Source of the DNA: Rhodococcus koreensis
Lineage (GTDB): Bacteria; Actinomycetota; Actinomycetes; Mycobacteriales; Mycobacteriaceae
Reading direction: 5' to 3'
Assembly (NCBI RefSeq): GCF_900105905.1
Contig: NZ_FNSV01000005.1
Coordinates: 2,356,001-2,420,000 of the forward strand
Length of the DNA: 64,000 nt
Positions 35,323 to 44,835 of the stretch are shown piece after piece (position 1 is the stretch's first letter; each line of letters opens with the position of its first letter). The notes under the pieces were generated by a model. That model worked only from the letters and a program-made list of their open reading frames with translations. It had not been told where the DNA came from and searched no databases. The translations under genes were made by a program, and so were the position numbers.

Positions 35323-35528
35323 TACTGTCCTTGAACGTTCCGGAGAGATATCCAGTACGGCTCCAGTCTCGCGCAGCAGCGCTGGGCCGACAACAGTCTC
35401 GTCAGATGCAGCCGGGGAACAGATTTCCGATCGACGCCACTTGCGAGTGCACCCCAGCGGGGAGAGACTCGTCTCGACAGTACCGCACACTTGTAGGCAC
35501 TGCACCCTCCACACCCCGGAGTTCGGCT

Positions 35529-36899
35529 ATGTCGATTGCACGCGACGACGGCTCAGCCCGCAGGTCGTTCACACGCTCCAACGAACTGCAGTCCCGGCTG
35601 AACAGATTGGTCCCGGGCGGCGCGCACACCTATGCGCGCGGACCCGACCAGTATCCGGACTTCATGGCGCCCGTTCTCGTTCGCGGTTCAGGCGCCCGCG
35701 TATGGGATGCGGACGGAAACAGTTTTGTCGAATACGGCATGGGTCTGAGATCGGTGACGTTGGGGCACGGCTACCGTCCTGTGACGGACGCCGTGTGTGC
35801 GGCGATCGCCGATGGGACGAACTTCAGCCGGCCGACCGAACTCGAACTGCATGCCGCGGAAGATTTCCTCGAACTGGTTCCCGCCGCGGACATGGTGAAG
35901 TTCGCCAAGAACGGGTCGGACGTCACCACCGCCGCGGTCCGCCTTGCACGGGCGGTGACGGGTCGAGATGTGGTGGCCATCTGCAATCAACCCTTCTTCT
36001 CGGTCGACGACTGGTTCATCGGTACCACCGCGATGAACAGTGGCGTCCCCACCGATGTCGCCGCCAGATCCGCCGGTTTCGCGTACAACGACCTCGCTTC
36101 GCTCAGCGCACTTTTCGACTCGAATCACGGTCAGATCGCCTGTGTCATCCTCGAAGCCGCCACCGCAACGGCGGAGCCGGAACCTGGCTTCCTGCAGGGG
36201 GTCCGCACCCTCTGTGACCGACACGGCGCACTACTCATCTTCGATGAGATGATTACCGGATTCCGCTGGTCGGCCGGCGGTGCACAGTCGGTCTACTCGG
36301 TCGAACCCGACCTGTCGTGCTGGGGAAAGGCCATGGGCAACGGCTTTCCGATCTCGGCCCTCGCCGGTAAACGTGAGTACATGGACCTAGGGGGCCTGAA
36401 TACGGACCGTGAGCGTGTGTTTCTCCTGTCGACCACGCACGGCCCCGAGTGCGCCGGGCTGGCGGCCTTCCGAGCGGTCGTTCACGTCTACGCCACCGAA
36501 GACCCCATATCGCACATGATGCAGTCGGGACAGCTCTTGGCCGATGGTGTCAACGCAGCCGCAGCAGAGATGGGTGTCGCAGACTACGTCCAAGTGATCG
36601 GCAGGCCATCCTGCCTCGTCTTCGTCACCCGAGACCCCGAACGTCAACCATCGCAGGAGTTCCGCACGCTCTTCCTACAGGAACTGCTGTCGGGCGGGGT
36701 GCTCGGTCAATCATTCGTCACATCCGCAGCACACACCCCGGCGGACATCGCCCACACCCTCGAGGCGACCCGACGTGCCCTGCAGACCTACAGCAAGGCA
36801 ATCGAATCCGGCAGCGTGGCGGAATTCCTCCGCGGCCGGCCCGTCGCCCCCGCCCTCCGCCGGTATGCCGCACCCCGCAGAATCGGCCCATCGGACTAG
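35529..36899 (+). CDS. Class III aminotransferase / glutamate-1-semialdehyde mutase-like
   Basis: 456 residues from ATG 35529. Fold type I PLP enzyme: NSFVEYGMGLRSVTLGHGY, FAKNGSDVTTAAVRLARA, LLIFDEMITGFRW and the Schiff-base lysine in CWGKAMGNGFPISAL. The closest family is HemL, but the EPS context and the neighbouring methyltransferase make a dedicated sugar or side-chain transamination more likely than haem synthesis. The SNELQSRLNRLVPGGAHTY opening is typical of HemL-like proteins in glycan clusters. Substrate unknown. Confidence 0.8.
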   Translation: MSIARDDGSARRSFTRSNELQSRLNRLVPGGAHTYARGPDQYPDFMAPVLVRGSGARVWDADGNSFVEYGMGLRSVTLGHGYRPVTDAVCAAIADGTNFSRPTELELHAAEDFLELVPAADMVKFAKNGSDVTTAAVRLARAVTGRDVVAICNQPFFSVDDWFIGTTAMNSGVPTDVAARSAGFAYNDLASLSALFDSNHGQIACVILEAATATAEPEPGFLQGVRTLCDRHGALLIFDEMITGFRWSAGGAQSVYSVEPDLSCWGKAMGNGFPISALAGKREYMDLGGLNTDRERVFLLSTTHGPECAGLAAFRAVVHVYATEDPISHMMQSGQLLADGVNAAAAEMGVADYVQVIGRPSCLVFVTRDPERQPSQEFRTLFLQELLSGGVLGQSFVTSAAHTPADIAHTLEATRRALQTYSKAIESGSVAEFLRGRPVAPALRRYAAPRRIGPSD

Positions 36900-37049
36900 T
36901 CGCCGGGTTCGCCTCGGAGGCGCCTCCCCGATGTCTACACTGAAGTGTGTAAGGCGGATCTCCGTCCTCGAGCGATCCTTCCTGGTCAGAGCTCTCGGGA
37001 GGTCTCGGCCGGAACCCTCACTTCAGTTTCACGGGAGGACTCGATCGAT

Positions 37050-37925
37050 ATGTCTCATCCACCGGGCGAGCCATCGAAACACTGGCCGCCGCCAGAAGAC
37101 CGGGACAGAGTTCACTGGCACATCGAACGCGAACTGCGCGAGGAGCTGTTGGCCAGCACCCCCGACACGCGGGAGGCTGTCACTCGTGACGTATACAACC
37201 GCCTGTTCGAGGAGGTTCCATGGCATCGAGCGCATGTGACGGACGCGGCGTCCGAAGAAGCCTTCGAAGAGGGATGGTTCCAGCAGTACGGAGCTCTGAC
37301 TCGGCCAACGGACACCTTGGTCGACGTAGGCTGCGGGACAGGGGCGCTGATTCGCCGGTTCGCGCCCGCCGTGCGCGACTGCATCGGCATCGATGCCTCG
37401 GACACGATGGTGAAACTGGCGGACCAGGAGCGACCGGCCAACGCACGCTTCATGGTCGGTAGCGTACTCAACCCACCGCTCCCGCCGTCCTCCGCCGATT
37501 TCGTGGTAAGCCGTCAGGTCATGGAGCACCTGCACCCCGACGATGTTCCCGAGCATCTGGCCGCGGTACGGAAGATTCTGCGTCCGGGAGGACGCTTTCT
37601 CATCGAAACACCCAGTCGACTGACCGGTCCTTGGGACATTTCGCGCGGCTTCACTCCGGTGGCCACGGGCTTTCACTTGAAGGAATACACCAACGGGGAG
37701 TTGGGCGCCATGCTGCGCGATGCGGGTTTCCGGCGCGTGCGCGGCCGCGCCGTGCCGAGTCGGATATTGACACACCTCGGCAGGATGAAGCGTCACGCGT
37801 ATGTGCCGGTCGCAGTGAAGGCGATCATCGAGCGTCCGTTGCAGGCAGCCCCGCCGTCCCTTCGTGCGAAGCTCGCCGGCCCACTCGCGGTCCGTGAAGT
37901 CATGTTGATCGCCGAGCGCAGGTAG
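37050..37925 (+). CDS. SAM-dependent methyltransferase (class I)
   Basis: 291 residues from ATG 37050, preceded by GGGAGGA; a longer frame begins at 36945. The Rossmann core is clear: LVDVGCGTGALIRRF, GIDASDTMVKLA, DFVVSRQVMEHL and LRPGGRFLIETPS. It probably O-methylates a sugar of the repeat unit or an intermediate. It lies 150 bases after the aminotransferase on the same strand; no separate promoter is obvious in that gap. The region downstream (37926-38052) between convergent genes has only a weak inverted repeat (CGCCCTGT and ACAGGGCG). Confidence 0.8.
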   Translation: MSHPPGEPSKHWPPPEDRDRVHWHIERELREELLASTPDTREAVTRDVYNRLFEEVPWHRAHVTDAASEEAFEEGWFQQYGALTRPTDTLVDVGCGTGALIRRFAPAVRDCIGIDASDTMVKLADQERPANARFMVGSVLNPPLPPSSADFVVSRQVMEHLHPDDVPEHLAAVRKILRPGGRFLIETPSRLTGPWDISRGFTPVATGFHLKEYTNGELGAMLRDAGFRRVRGRAVPSRILTHLGRMKRHAYVPVAVKAIIERPLQAAPPSLRAKLAGPLAVREVMLIAERR

Positions 37926-38052
37926 CTCACACCGAAGGGACACGAGGCCCGCCGCGCCCTGTTTCACTTTCCCTGTGAGATAAGCGATTTGGGGTAGCGG
38001 ACGTCCAGATCCGTCGCAATGTGATTCACAGGGCGGGACCGTCGGCTGTCGC

Positions 38053-38889
38053 CTACAGCGCCCCCTCCTCGGTGGCACACCGGAATCCCGCGTGGAAAAC
38101 GACACCGGTGGGTTGCATTTGTTCCCGGTAGTAGCCCTCTTTGTAATAGACGGTGGACGTGCCGGGAATCAGTGTACGGACGAAGTATGTGTCGGCACCG
38201 TTGGCGAACGTCTGCCGTACGCCGTTGAGCCACAGCTTGATCCATCCGGTCGCGTCCGACGCCGACCAGTTGATCTGCATCTTCACGTCATGCCAACTCC
38301 CCACGTCCAGTGGGGTGTCGAAGATGGACAGCGTTTCCAGATCGGCGCCGGGAAGCGACTGCTTGTTGACGACGAGCGACCAGTAGCCGTTCCGCTGGCT
38401 CACATACCATCCGACCGGTGGGCTTCCGATACTCACGTCCTGGTGCCACTGGTTCGTCAGCCCCCAGCCCAGGCTGGCGTGGTTCTGTGGAAATGTGGAG
38501 TCGAATTTAGTGGCGAACTGATACCAGCGTGCCTGGCCCTCGAAGCCGCCGGTGTCGTTCCCGGCCGCCACCTCGGAACGCTCACCTTCCCCGAACGACG
38601 GGGCGTCGCCGCTGCGAACCTCGAAGCGAGCGGCCTGGCCATATGTCGCGTCCGGGACGATGCTCGCGGAATAGGTGGGGACGTAGCCCGTTCCGGGGCC
38701 GTTGTAGCTCTTGTTCTGCACCGAAGGCCATTGAGAGAAGTTGCCGCCGCTGTAGTCGCCCGTGAAGACCCGCCCCGCGGTCGGCGCGGCGCTTGCCGCT
38801 ACCGTCACAGCAAGCGGTGTGACCGACATGGCAACGACGACGGCCGCAACGGCCACACGCGAAGCAAACACAGGACGCGAGCGGAACAT
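38053..38889 (-). CDS. Secreted polysaccharide lyase (heparin lyase I-like)
   Basis: 278 residues from ATG 38889; the frame extends to 38955. A classical signal peptide (VAVAAVVVAMSVTPLAV then AASAAPTAG) predicts export. The mature part shows a jelly-roll with ERSEVAAGNDTGGFEGQARWYQ, QWHQDVSIGSPP and GSWHDVKMQINWSASDATGWIKLWLNG, matching the polysaccharide lyase family of PF14099. Targets would be uronic-acid-rich polymers, consistent with the AlgD-like enzyme in the same locus. It may release or remodel the EPS. Confidence 0.8.
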   Translation of the reverse strand: MFRSRPVFASRVAVAAVVVAMSVTPLAVTVAASAAPTAGRVFTGDYSGGNFSQWPSVQNKSYNGPGTGYVPTYSASIVPDATYGQAARFEVRSGDAPSFGEGERSEVAAGNDTGGFEGQARWYQFATKFDSTFPQNHASLGWGLTNQWHQDVSIGSPPVGWYVSQRNGYWSLVVNKQSLPGADLETLSIFDTPLDVGSWHDVKMQINWSASDATGWIKLWLNGVRQTFANGADTYFVRTLIPGTSTVYYKEGYYREQMQPTGVVFHAGFRCATEEGAL

Positions 38890-39020
38890 GGTGGCTCCAT
38901 CACTTTGGGTGAGCGCGGCCTCCCACAGCCTTCTGTCCGCCCCCAACATAGGCAAGAGAGCTATCCATCACTTTGATGATGAGCGTACTCAGCCTGACAT
39001 CTGGAAGCTAGTGGCTCCGG

Positions 39021-39662
39021 TCAGCGCAGCAGGCGGCGCGATGCGAACTGGCGGAAGTACACGAGCTTCGACGGCTCGACCAGACCGGGAAGGATGAAGT
39101 ACCAGACCCGTTCCATGCGACGCGGGAGATCGTCGAAGGCGCCGGTCGCGCTCGCGACGACGTGAGCCCCGAGCAGCGACCCGAGCAGGAATGTGGACAG
39201 CGTCGTCGCGGAGACGTCGTCCTCCGCGAGAATGTCGCCCTCCTCGAGTGCGCGGGTGACCAGTCGTTCGAAACCCTGCTGCCACGACGCCACGACGTTG
39301 CCGTGCGTGCCCTGGTAGTCGCCGATCTCGTGCTGCAGCCGCAACATCGCCGCGACGATCGGATCGGCACTCGCGGCCTCGATCGCCACGTAGGACAGGG
39401 CGACGAGCGCCTCCAGTGCCGGCGTCGGCCCGTCACTCACGGACGTCATACCTGCCGTGAGGCGGATCTGTCCCTCGTCGATGACACCGCGGGCGAGGTC
39501 TTCCTTCGAACTGAAGTGGAAGTACAACGCACCTTTGGTCACACCCGACTGCTCGATGATCTCGTTGAGACCCGCATTCGCGTAGCCGAGCCGTAAGAAC
39601 ACGTCGGCCGCCGCCATGAGGACCGAAGCCCGAGTTACCTCTGCTCGAACCTGTCTCGCCAT
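39021..39662 (-). CDS. TetR regulator, gamma-butyrolactone receptor-like (ScbR/ArpA)
   Basis: 213 residues from ATG 39662 (MARQVRAEVTRA). The N-terminal helix-turn-helix reads IIEQSGVTKGALYFHFSSKEDLARGVI, nearly the consensus of butyrolactone receptors such as ScbR. The ligand domain begins around residue 70. Such proteins repress DNA until a gamma-butyrolactone binds. No butyrolactone synthase gene is seen in the window, so the signal, if any, is made elsewhere. It lies upstream of the secreted lyase on the same strand, with its gene end 130 bases before the lyase start. Confidence 0.8.
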   Translation of the reverse strand: MARQVRAEVTRASVLMAAADVFLRLGYANAGLNEIIEQSGVTKGALYFHFSSKEDLARGVIDEGQIRLTAGMTSVSDGPTPALEALVALSYVAIEAASADPIVAAMLRLQHEIGDYQGTHGNVVASWQQGFERLVTRALEEGDILAEDDVSATTLSTFLLGSLLGAHVVASATGAFDDLPRRMERVWYFILPGLVEPSKLVYFRQFASRRLLR

Positions 39663-39779
39663 CGACTGCCTCCCGAACAACCCCCCCGACGGGGCGCGCA
39701 AACTCCAGCGAACCCTAGCACTTGACAGGCTCAGCCCTCCGGAAGTTGAACCGCGAGTCGGAAAACGAGAACACGTTCA

Positions 39780-40469
39780 CTACGGCGTCGCGCGAGGCCG
39801 ATCGGTGCCCAACTGTGGATCCGCCTCGAGATTGGTCAGCCCGTTCCAGCACAGGTTGACGAGATGCGCGGCGACGACCTCCTTCGGCGGCGTCCGCTCG
39901 TCCAGCCACCACGTCGCGGTGGTGGACACCATTCCGACCAGCGCCTGCGCGTACAGCAGGGCGAGATCCGGATTGAACCCTCGCCGCGCGAAGTCGCCTG
40001 CAAGGATGTGCCCGACCTGGCCGATGGCCTCGTTGAGCAGGCTCGAGTACGTTCCGTCCGGCGCCGCCACCGGCGAGTCGCGGACGAGGATGCGGAATCC
40101 GTCGGTGTGCTCCTCCACGTAGGTGAGCAGCGCCAGCGCCACCCGCTCGACCCGGATCCGGGAGCGGTTCTGCTTCAGCGACGACGTCACCATCTCCAGC
40201 AGCCGCGACATCTCCCGATCCACGACCACGGCGTAGAGGCCTTCCTTACCGCCGAAGTGTTCGTAGACGACAGGCTTGGAGACGTGGGCGCGCTGTGCGA
40301 TCTCCTCGATCGACGTCGCCTCGTAGCCGCGCTCCGCGAACAGGGCTCGACCGATCTCGATCAACTGCTCCCGGCGTTGCGTGCCGGTCATCCGGGTGCG
40401 GACCGCCCTCTCGGGGGTCGCGTCCACGTCCGTGGGTCGGGGCACCGAGGCACCATCCTTTCCTGACAC
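39780..40469 (-). CDS. TetR family regulator (near glmU)
   Basis: 229 residues; an inner ATG at 40391 (MTGTQRREQL) is also plausible. The helix-turn-helix is EEIAQRAHVSKPVVYEHFGGKEGLYAVVV. The C-terminal part has helices typical of the ligand domain and ends in a TetR-like LVNLCWNGL. M. tuberculosis also has a TetR gene (Rv1019) next to glmU, so this is probably the same locus. Target genes are unknown. It is divergent from the tRNA-Gln/glmU side across 160 bases in which I see nothing else. Confidence 0.8.
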   Translation of the reverse strand: MSGKDGASVPRPTDVDATPERAVRTRMTGTQRREQLIEIGRALFAERGYEATSIEEIAQRAHVSKPVVYEHFGGKEGLYAVVVDREMSRLLEMVTSSLKQNRSRIRVERVALALLTYVEEHTDGFRILVRDSPVAAPDGTYSSLLNEAIGQVGHILAGDFARRGFNPDLALLYAQALVGMVSTTATWWLDERTPPKEVVAAHLVNLCWNGLTNLEADPQLGTDRPRATP

Positions 40470-40629
40470 TCGCGACGACGAAGCGCCACGGGCAGCGCCG
40501 AAACACTGCAGGTAGCACCCACTCTATCGGGGCGTTCGGGACAAATTTCGGCAGCGGTTCGACGTCCGGCGGGTCGGCATGCGAGGATTCTCTCGCGCAA
40601 ACGGGCGTGACACCCCGTGTGTGTGGCAA

Positions 40630-40700
40630 TCCGCCGTAGTGTAATGGCAGCACCTCTGATTTTGGTTCAGATAGTTCAGGTTCGAGTCCTGGCGGCGGAG
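40630..40700 (+). tRNA. tRNA-Gln (anticodon TTG)
   Basis: Seventy-one bases fold as a tRNA. Acceptor arms TCCGCCG (40630-40636) and CGGCGGA (40693-40699) pair fully, TCTGA and TCAGA close the anticodon stem around TTTTGGT with anticodon TTG, and GGTTCGAGTCC forms the T arm. The discriminator is G at 40700; CCA is not encoded. It sits about 80 bases upstream of glmU on the same strand. Confidence 0.95.
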
Positions 40701-40776
40701 CAGAAGCCTGCGGAGATAATTCCTGCAGGTGGAGCTGTCGAGAACAGCAAGAGTGGAACGACCCAGAGGGAGCTTC

Positions 40777-42279
40777 ATGCCAGTGCAGACCGCCGTGGTC
40801 GTCCTCGCCGCCGGCGCGGGAACTCGGATGCGGTCGAAGACCCCCAAGGTGTTGCACACCCTGGGCGGACGCACGATGCTGGCGCATTCCCTGCACGCCG
40901 CCGCGGAGGTCGATCCGACGCACCTCGTCACCGTCGTCGGTCATGACAAGGAACGCGTCGGAGTGGCCGTCGGCGCGCTCGAGACGGAACTGGGCCGCCC
41001 GATCGCGATCGCCGTACAGGAGGAGCAGAACGGCACCGGGCACGCCGTCGAATGCGGCCTGTCCGCCCTGCCCGCCGACTTCCACGGGACCGTGCTGGTC
41101 ACCGCCGCGGACGTCCCCCTGCTCGACGGCCGCACCCTGCACGCTCTCGTCGACGAGCACCGCAGCGAACCCACCCCCGCGGCGGTCACGGTGCTGACGT
41201 TCACCGCCCCCGAGCCCCGGGGCTACGGTCGGATCGTCCGTCTGCCCCACGACGGTGAGATCGCCGAGATCGTGGAGGAGGCCGACGCCACCGAGGAGCA
41301 GGCGGCCATCACCGAGGTCAACGCCGGCGTGTACGCGTTCGACGCCGAGTTCCTGCGCTCCGCGCTCGGGCAGCTCAACGCGAACAACGCGCAGGGCGAG
41401 CTGTACCTGACCGACGTCGTCAAGATCGCCCGCGAGGCCGGCGCACCCGTCTTCGCCGCCCACCTGGCCGACTCCGCGAAGGTCGCAGGCGCCAACGACC
41501 GCGTCCAGCTGTCGAGGCTGGCCGCCGAACTCAACCGCCGGACCGTCGAGAACTGGATGCGGGCCGGGGTCACCGTCGTCGATCCGTCGACCACCTGGAT
41601 CGACGTCGGCGTCACGATCGCCCGCGACGTCACGATCCATCCCGGTGTGCAGCTGCTCGGCACCACCTCCGTGGGTGAGGACGCCGTCATCGGTCCCGAC
41701 ACCACCCTCACCGACGTGTCGGTGGGCGAAGGCGCCAGCGTGGTGCGTACCCACGGCTCGGAATCGACGATCGGCGCGGGCGCCACCGTCGGCCCGTTCA
41801 CCTACCTGCGTCCCGGCACCGTCCTCGGTGCGTCCGGCAAACTCGGCGCCTTCGTCGAGACGAAGAACGCCGACATCGGGGCACACACCAAAGTTCCTCA
41901 CCTGACCTACGTGGGCGACGCCACGATCGGCGAGTACAGCAACATCGGTGCGTCGAGCGTGTTCGTCAATTACGACGGCGTCGCCAAGAGCCGTACGGTG
42001 GTGGGGTCACACGTCCGGACCGGATCGGACACCATGTTCGTCGCTCCGGTACAGGTCGGTGACGGTGCTTACACCGGCGCCGGCACGGTGCTGCGTTTCG
42101 ACGTACCGCCGGGGGCACTCGCGGTCTCCGGAGGGAAGCAGCGCAATATTGACGGCTGGGTGCAACGAAATCGGCCCGGTACCGCCGCCGCCGAGGCGGC
42201 AGCCGCCGCGGGACCGCACCACAGTTCAGATCTGCACGAAACCGAGAAGCAAGATTTAAAGGATGGCATAGAGCAGTGA
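40777..42279 (+). CDS. glmU: Bifunctional GlcNAc-1-P uridyltransferase / GlcN-1-P acetyltransferase
   Basis: 500 residues from ATG 40777, preceded by AGAGGGAG; a 16-residue longer frame is ignored. The N-terminal pyrophosphorylase domain has [18 protein letters not shown] and NGTGHAV. The C-terminal left-handed beta-helix shows [40 protein letters not shown] and the [14 protein letters not shown] active-site region. GlmU makes UDP-GlcNAc, the precursor of peptidoglycan and glycans. A poly-alanine-rich C-terminal tail follows, as in other actinobacteria. The stop overlaps the prs start (GTGA, 42276-42279). Confidence 0.97.
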   Translation: MPVQTAVVVLAAGAGTRMRSKTPKVLHTLGGRTMLAHSLHAAAEVDPTHLVTVVGHDKERVGVAVGALETELGRPIAIAVQEEQNGTGHAVECGLSALPADFHGTVLVTAADVPLLDGRTLHALVDEHRSEPTPAAVTVLTFTAPEPRGYGRIVRLPHDGEIAEIVEEADATEEQAAITEVNAGVYAFDAEFLRSALGQLNANNAQGELYLTDVVKIAREAGAPVFAAHLADSAKVAGANDRVQLSRLAAELNRRTVENWMRAGVTVVDPSTTWIDVGVTIARDVTIHPGVQLLGTTSVGEDAVIGPDTTLTDVSVGEGASVVRTHGSESTIGAGATVGPFTYLRPGTVLGASGKLGAFVETKNADIGAHTKVPHLTYVGDATIGEYSNIGASSVFVNYDGVAKSRTVVGSHVRTGSDTMFVAPVQVGDGAYTGAGTVLRFDVPPGALAVSGGKQRNIDGWVQRNRPGTAAAEAAAAAGPHHSSDLHETEKQDLKDGIEQ

Positions 42280-43256
42280 CCGCGAATTGGATCGACAACC
42301 AGAAGAACCTCATGCTTTTTTCTGGTCGCGCGCATCCGGAGCTGGCCGAACAGGTCGCGAAGGAACTCGACGTGCGGGTCACCCCGCAGACTGCCCGTGA
42401 CTTCGCGAACGGCGAGATCTTCGTCCGTTTCGAGGAGTCGGTCCGCGGCTCCGACGCCTTCGTGCTGCAGAGCCACCCGGCGCCGCTGAACACGTGGGTG
42501 ATGGAACAGCTGATCATGATCGACGCGCTCAAGCGCGGATCGGCCAAGCGCATCACCGCGATCCTGCCGTTCTACCCGTACGCCCGCCAGGACAAGAAGC
42601 ACCGCGGCCGTGAGCCCATCTCGGCTCGCCTGATCGCCGACCTCCTCAAGACCGCCGGCGCCGACCGCATCATCACGGTCGACCTCCACACCGACCAGAT
42701 CCAGGGCTTCTTCGACGGCCCCGTCGACCACATGCACGCGCAGGGTCAGCTCGCCGAGTACATCCGCGGCAACTACGGCACCGACAACATCGCCGTCGTC
42801 TCCCCCGACTCCGGTCGCGTCCGGGTCGCCGAGAAGTGGGCCGACACCCTCGGCGGCGCGCCGCTGGCGTTCATCCACAAGACGCGCGACCCGCTGGTGC
42901 CGAACCAGGTGAAGTCCAACCGCGTCGTCGGTGACGTCGAAGGCCGCACCTGCATCCTGATCGACGACATGATCGACACCGGTGGAACCATCGCCGGCGC
43001 CGTGAAGATCCTCAAGGAAGCCGGCGCGGGCGACGTGATCATCGCCGCCACCCACGGCGTCCTGTCCGACCCGGCGGCCGAGCGCCTCGCCGCATGTGGT
43101 GCGCGGGAAGTCATCGTCACCAACACGCTCCCGATCGACGAGTCGAAGAAGTTCCCGACCCTCACGGTGCTGTCCATCGCGCCGCTGCTGGCTCGCACCA
43201 TCAAGGAAGTTTTCGAGAACGGCTCGGTCACGTCGCTGTTCAACGGCAACGCTTAG
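42276..43256 (+). CDS. prs: Ribose-phosphate pyrophosphokinase
   Basis: 326 residues from GTG 42276, overlapping the glmU stop by 4 bases. The signatures are [17 protein letters not shown], the ATP-binding [16 protein letters not shown], the catalytic [11 protein letters not shown], and the PRPP loop [13 protein letters not shown]. It converts ribose 5-phosphate and ATP to PRPP for nucleotides, histidine and decaprenyl-phosphoryl arabinose precursors. A strong hairpin directly follows the stop. In M. tuberculosis the same glmU-prsA pair continues with lpqT, rplY and pth, which are not present here. Confidence 0.97.
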   Translation: MTANWIDNQKNLMLFSGRAHPELAEQVAKELDVRVTPQTARDFANGEIFVRFEESVRGSDAFVLQSHPAPLNTWVMEQLIMIDALKRGSAKRITAILPFYPYARQDKKHRGREPISARLIADLLKTAGADRIITVDLHTDQIQGFFDGPVDHMHAQGQLAEYIRGNYGTDNIAVVSPDSGRVRVAEKWADTLGGAPLAFIHKTRDPLVPNQVKSNRVVGDVEGRTCILIDDMIDTGGTIAGAVKILKEAGAGDVIIAATHGVLSDPAAERLAACGAREVIVTNTLPIDESKKFPTLTVLSIAPLLARTIKEVFENGSVTSLFNGNA

Positions 43257-43264
43257 GCGCTTCG

Positions 43265-43314
43265 CGCCTGTGAGTGGTTGACGAGTCCAGGGACTCGTCA
43301 ACCACTCACAGGCG
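43265..43314. terminator. Long perfect hairpin behind prs
   Basis: Arms of 24 bases (43265-43288 and 43291-43314) are perfectly complementary with only AG between them; the arm runs from CGCCTGTGAGTGG to GACGAGTCC. Formed in RNA, the tip would open to a small loop. There is no T run, as is common for actinobacterial terminators. It ends 9 bases after the prs stop and 14 bases before the next start, so it probably insulates glmU-prs. The GTGAGTGG/CCACTCAC element recurs in the repeats at 47054 and 61269. Confidence 0.75.
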
Positions 43315-43327
43315 TAGCCTTGCCCGT

Positions 43328-43963
43328 GTGTTCACCGGGATCCCCACCGCTGCTCTCGACTTCTACGAGGACCTCGAGGCAGACAACAGCAAGAGTTTCT
43401 GGACCGCGCACAAATCCGTCTACGACGACTCGGTGCGCGCACCCATGACCGCCCTGCTCGCGGAACTCGAATCGGAGTTCGGCGCGGGCAAGGTGTTTCG
43501 CCCCTACCGCGACGTCCGGTTCTCGAAGGACAAGACGCCCTACAAGACCCATCAGGGCGGATTCGTCGAGACCCGCCCAGGCGTGGGCTACTACGTGCAG
43601 ATCGACGCGGCCGGACTGTTCGTCGCGGGCGGCTTCTACTCGCATACCCCGCTGCAGGTCGGCCGCTTCCGTGACGCCGTCGACGACGACCGCAAGGGTC
43701 GCGAACTCGTCCGGCTCGTGAAGAAGGTCCGGTCGTCCGGCTTCGAGATCGGCGGCGACACGCTGAAGACGCGCCCCCGCGGTGTCGCCGAGGACCACCC
43801 GCGCCTCGACCTGATGCGGCACAGATCGCTCACCGCCAGCCGGAGCTACCTCTCCCCCGACTGGATCGAAACTCCCCGCGCCGCTGACGAAGTCCGCACT
43901 GCCTGGCGTTCGATGCGCCCGCTCGTCGACTGGCTGACCACCGTGATCGGCGCCGGAGAATGA
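43328..43963 (+). CDS. DUF2461 family protein
   Basis: 211 residues from GTG 43328; a frame from 43274 would start inside the hairpin and is rejected. The family pattern is plain: DFYEDLEADNSKSFWTAHKSVYDD near the start, FRPYRDVRFSKDKTPYKTHQG, and GYYVQIDAAGLFVAGGFY. No activity is established for DUF2461. It follows the prs terminator and stands alone; the next gene starts 155 bases downstream. Confidence 0.85.
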   Translation: MFTGIPTAALDFYEDLEADNSKSFWTAHKSVYDDSVRAPMTALLAELESEFGAGKVFRPYRDVRFSKDKTPYKTHQGGFVETRPGVGYYVQIDAAGLFVAGGFYSHTPLQVGRFRDAVDDDRKGRELVRLVKKVRSSGFEIGGDTLKTRPRGVAEDHPRLDLMRHRSLTASRSYLSPDWIETPRAADEVRTAWRSMRPLVDWLTTVIGAGE

Positions 43964-44117
43964 AACTTACCGGTCGGGAAAACATGTGTGGCACACAGCG
44001 TTTCCTCGGCACTTTCCGGGGCCTCGACATGATCTTCGTCACGCTTGGCCGCAGAACCGCAGGTCGTACTTACGGCGATGTGACCCGCACGCGCGAATTC
44101 CCCTACTGTGGCTCGTC

Positions 44118-44792
44118 GTGATCGACGCGCAGACTCTCTCCGGCCCTATCGATATCGCTGCAATTCGAAACGTCCGGCGTTGGTCGCCGGGGGCGTGCGT
44201 ATGGTGCGGAGACGACAACGCAGTCGAGATGTTCCGTAACGAACCTCGGTGTGGCACTTGCCGCGAGAAGGAAACGGTCATCGACGAAGCCCGCCGCTTC
44301 CTCGGCATGTACGGACTGCGTCCACTCGGCGGCACGTTGCAGTCCGACGACGACGAGGAGCGCGAGCACCGGGTCAACGCCCGCGACGCGCGCCGCGACC
44401 TCAACGAGACGAAGCTCTCGGAGCTCCCGGACCCGGCCGCAGTGCGCAAGGCGCTCCGTCCCCGGGCTGCCAGCGTGGTGTCGGAGCCGCGCAGCACCGC
44501 CCATTCCGGAACGTCGTCGGCCACTGCGTCGTCTCGCCCGAGCGCGTCCCGCACGTCGGCCACGCCGCCGGTGGCACCGGTGCGCACCGACGCCGTCGAC
44601 GTCGCCGCGCTCGAATCGCGCGTTACCGGCCTGCTCGATCAGCTCTCGGCCATCGATGCTCAGATGAACCTGATCGGTGAGCCCGCCGGCCTCGCCGCAC
44701 GCGCCCGGATCAGCGACCTCGAGAAGCAGCGCGCCACTGTGCTCCGCACCCTCGCGGCACTGGAGAAGGCCCGGATCGCGGCCGGCCAGTAG
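44118..44792 (+). CDS. Hypothetical protein with zinc-ribbon-like motif and coiled coil
   Basis: 224 residues from GTG 44118. Near the N-terminus CVWCGDDN and CGTCREKE form a four-cysteine zinc-ribbon-like pair. A low-complexity serine/threonine/alanine linker (about 120-165) leads to a predicted coiled coil (VAALESRVTGLLDQLSAIDAQ). I do not recognise the family. The longer frame from 43986 has arginine-rich residues and is probably not translated. Confidence 0.6.
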   Translation: MIDAQTLSGPIDIAAIRNVRRWSPGACVWCGDDNAVEMFRNEPRCGTCREKETVIDEARRFLGMYGLRPLGGTLQSDDDEEREHRVNARDARRDLNETKLSELPDPAAVRKALRPRAASVVSEPRSTAHSGTSSATASSRPSASRTSATPPVAPVRTDAVDVAALESRVTGLLDQLSAIDAQMNLIGEPAGLAARARISDLEKQRATVLRTLAALEKARIAAGQ

Positions 44793-44835
44793 GCCACATC
44801 CTCCGGGCTGCCGCAGGGTGATACCGTCGCCCTTC

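Noticed and set aside
39663..39779. Possible gene between the two TetR genes
   Set aside because: Only 117 bases, no start with ribosome site and no motif; more likely a regulatory or terminator gap.
40246..41901. 551-residue minus-strand open frame opposite glmU
   Set aside because: glmU is certain on the plus strand; the other frame is glycine/aspartate-rich nonsense.
43265..43314. Possible CRISPR or mobile-element end at the hairpin behind prs
   Set aside because: A single inverted repeat without spacers or a transposase; a terminator explains it.
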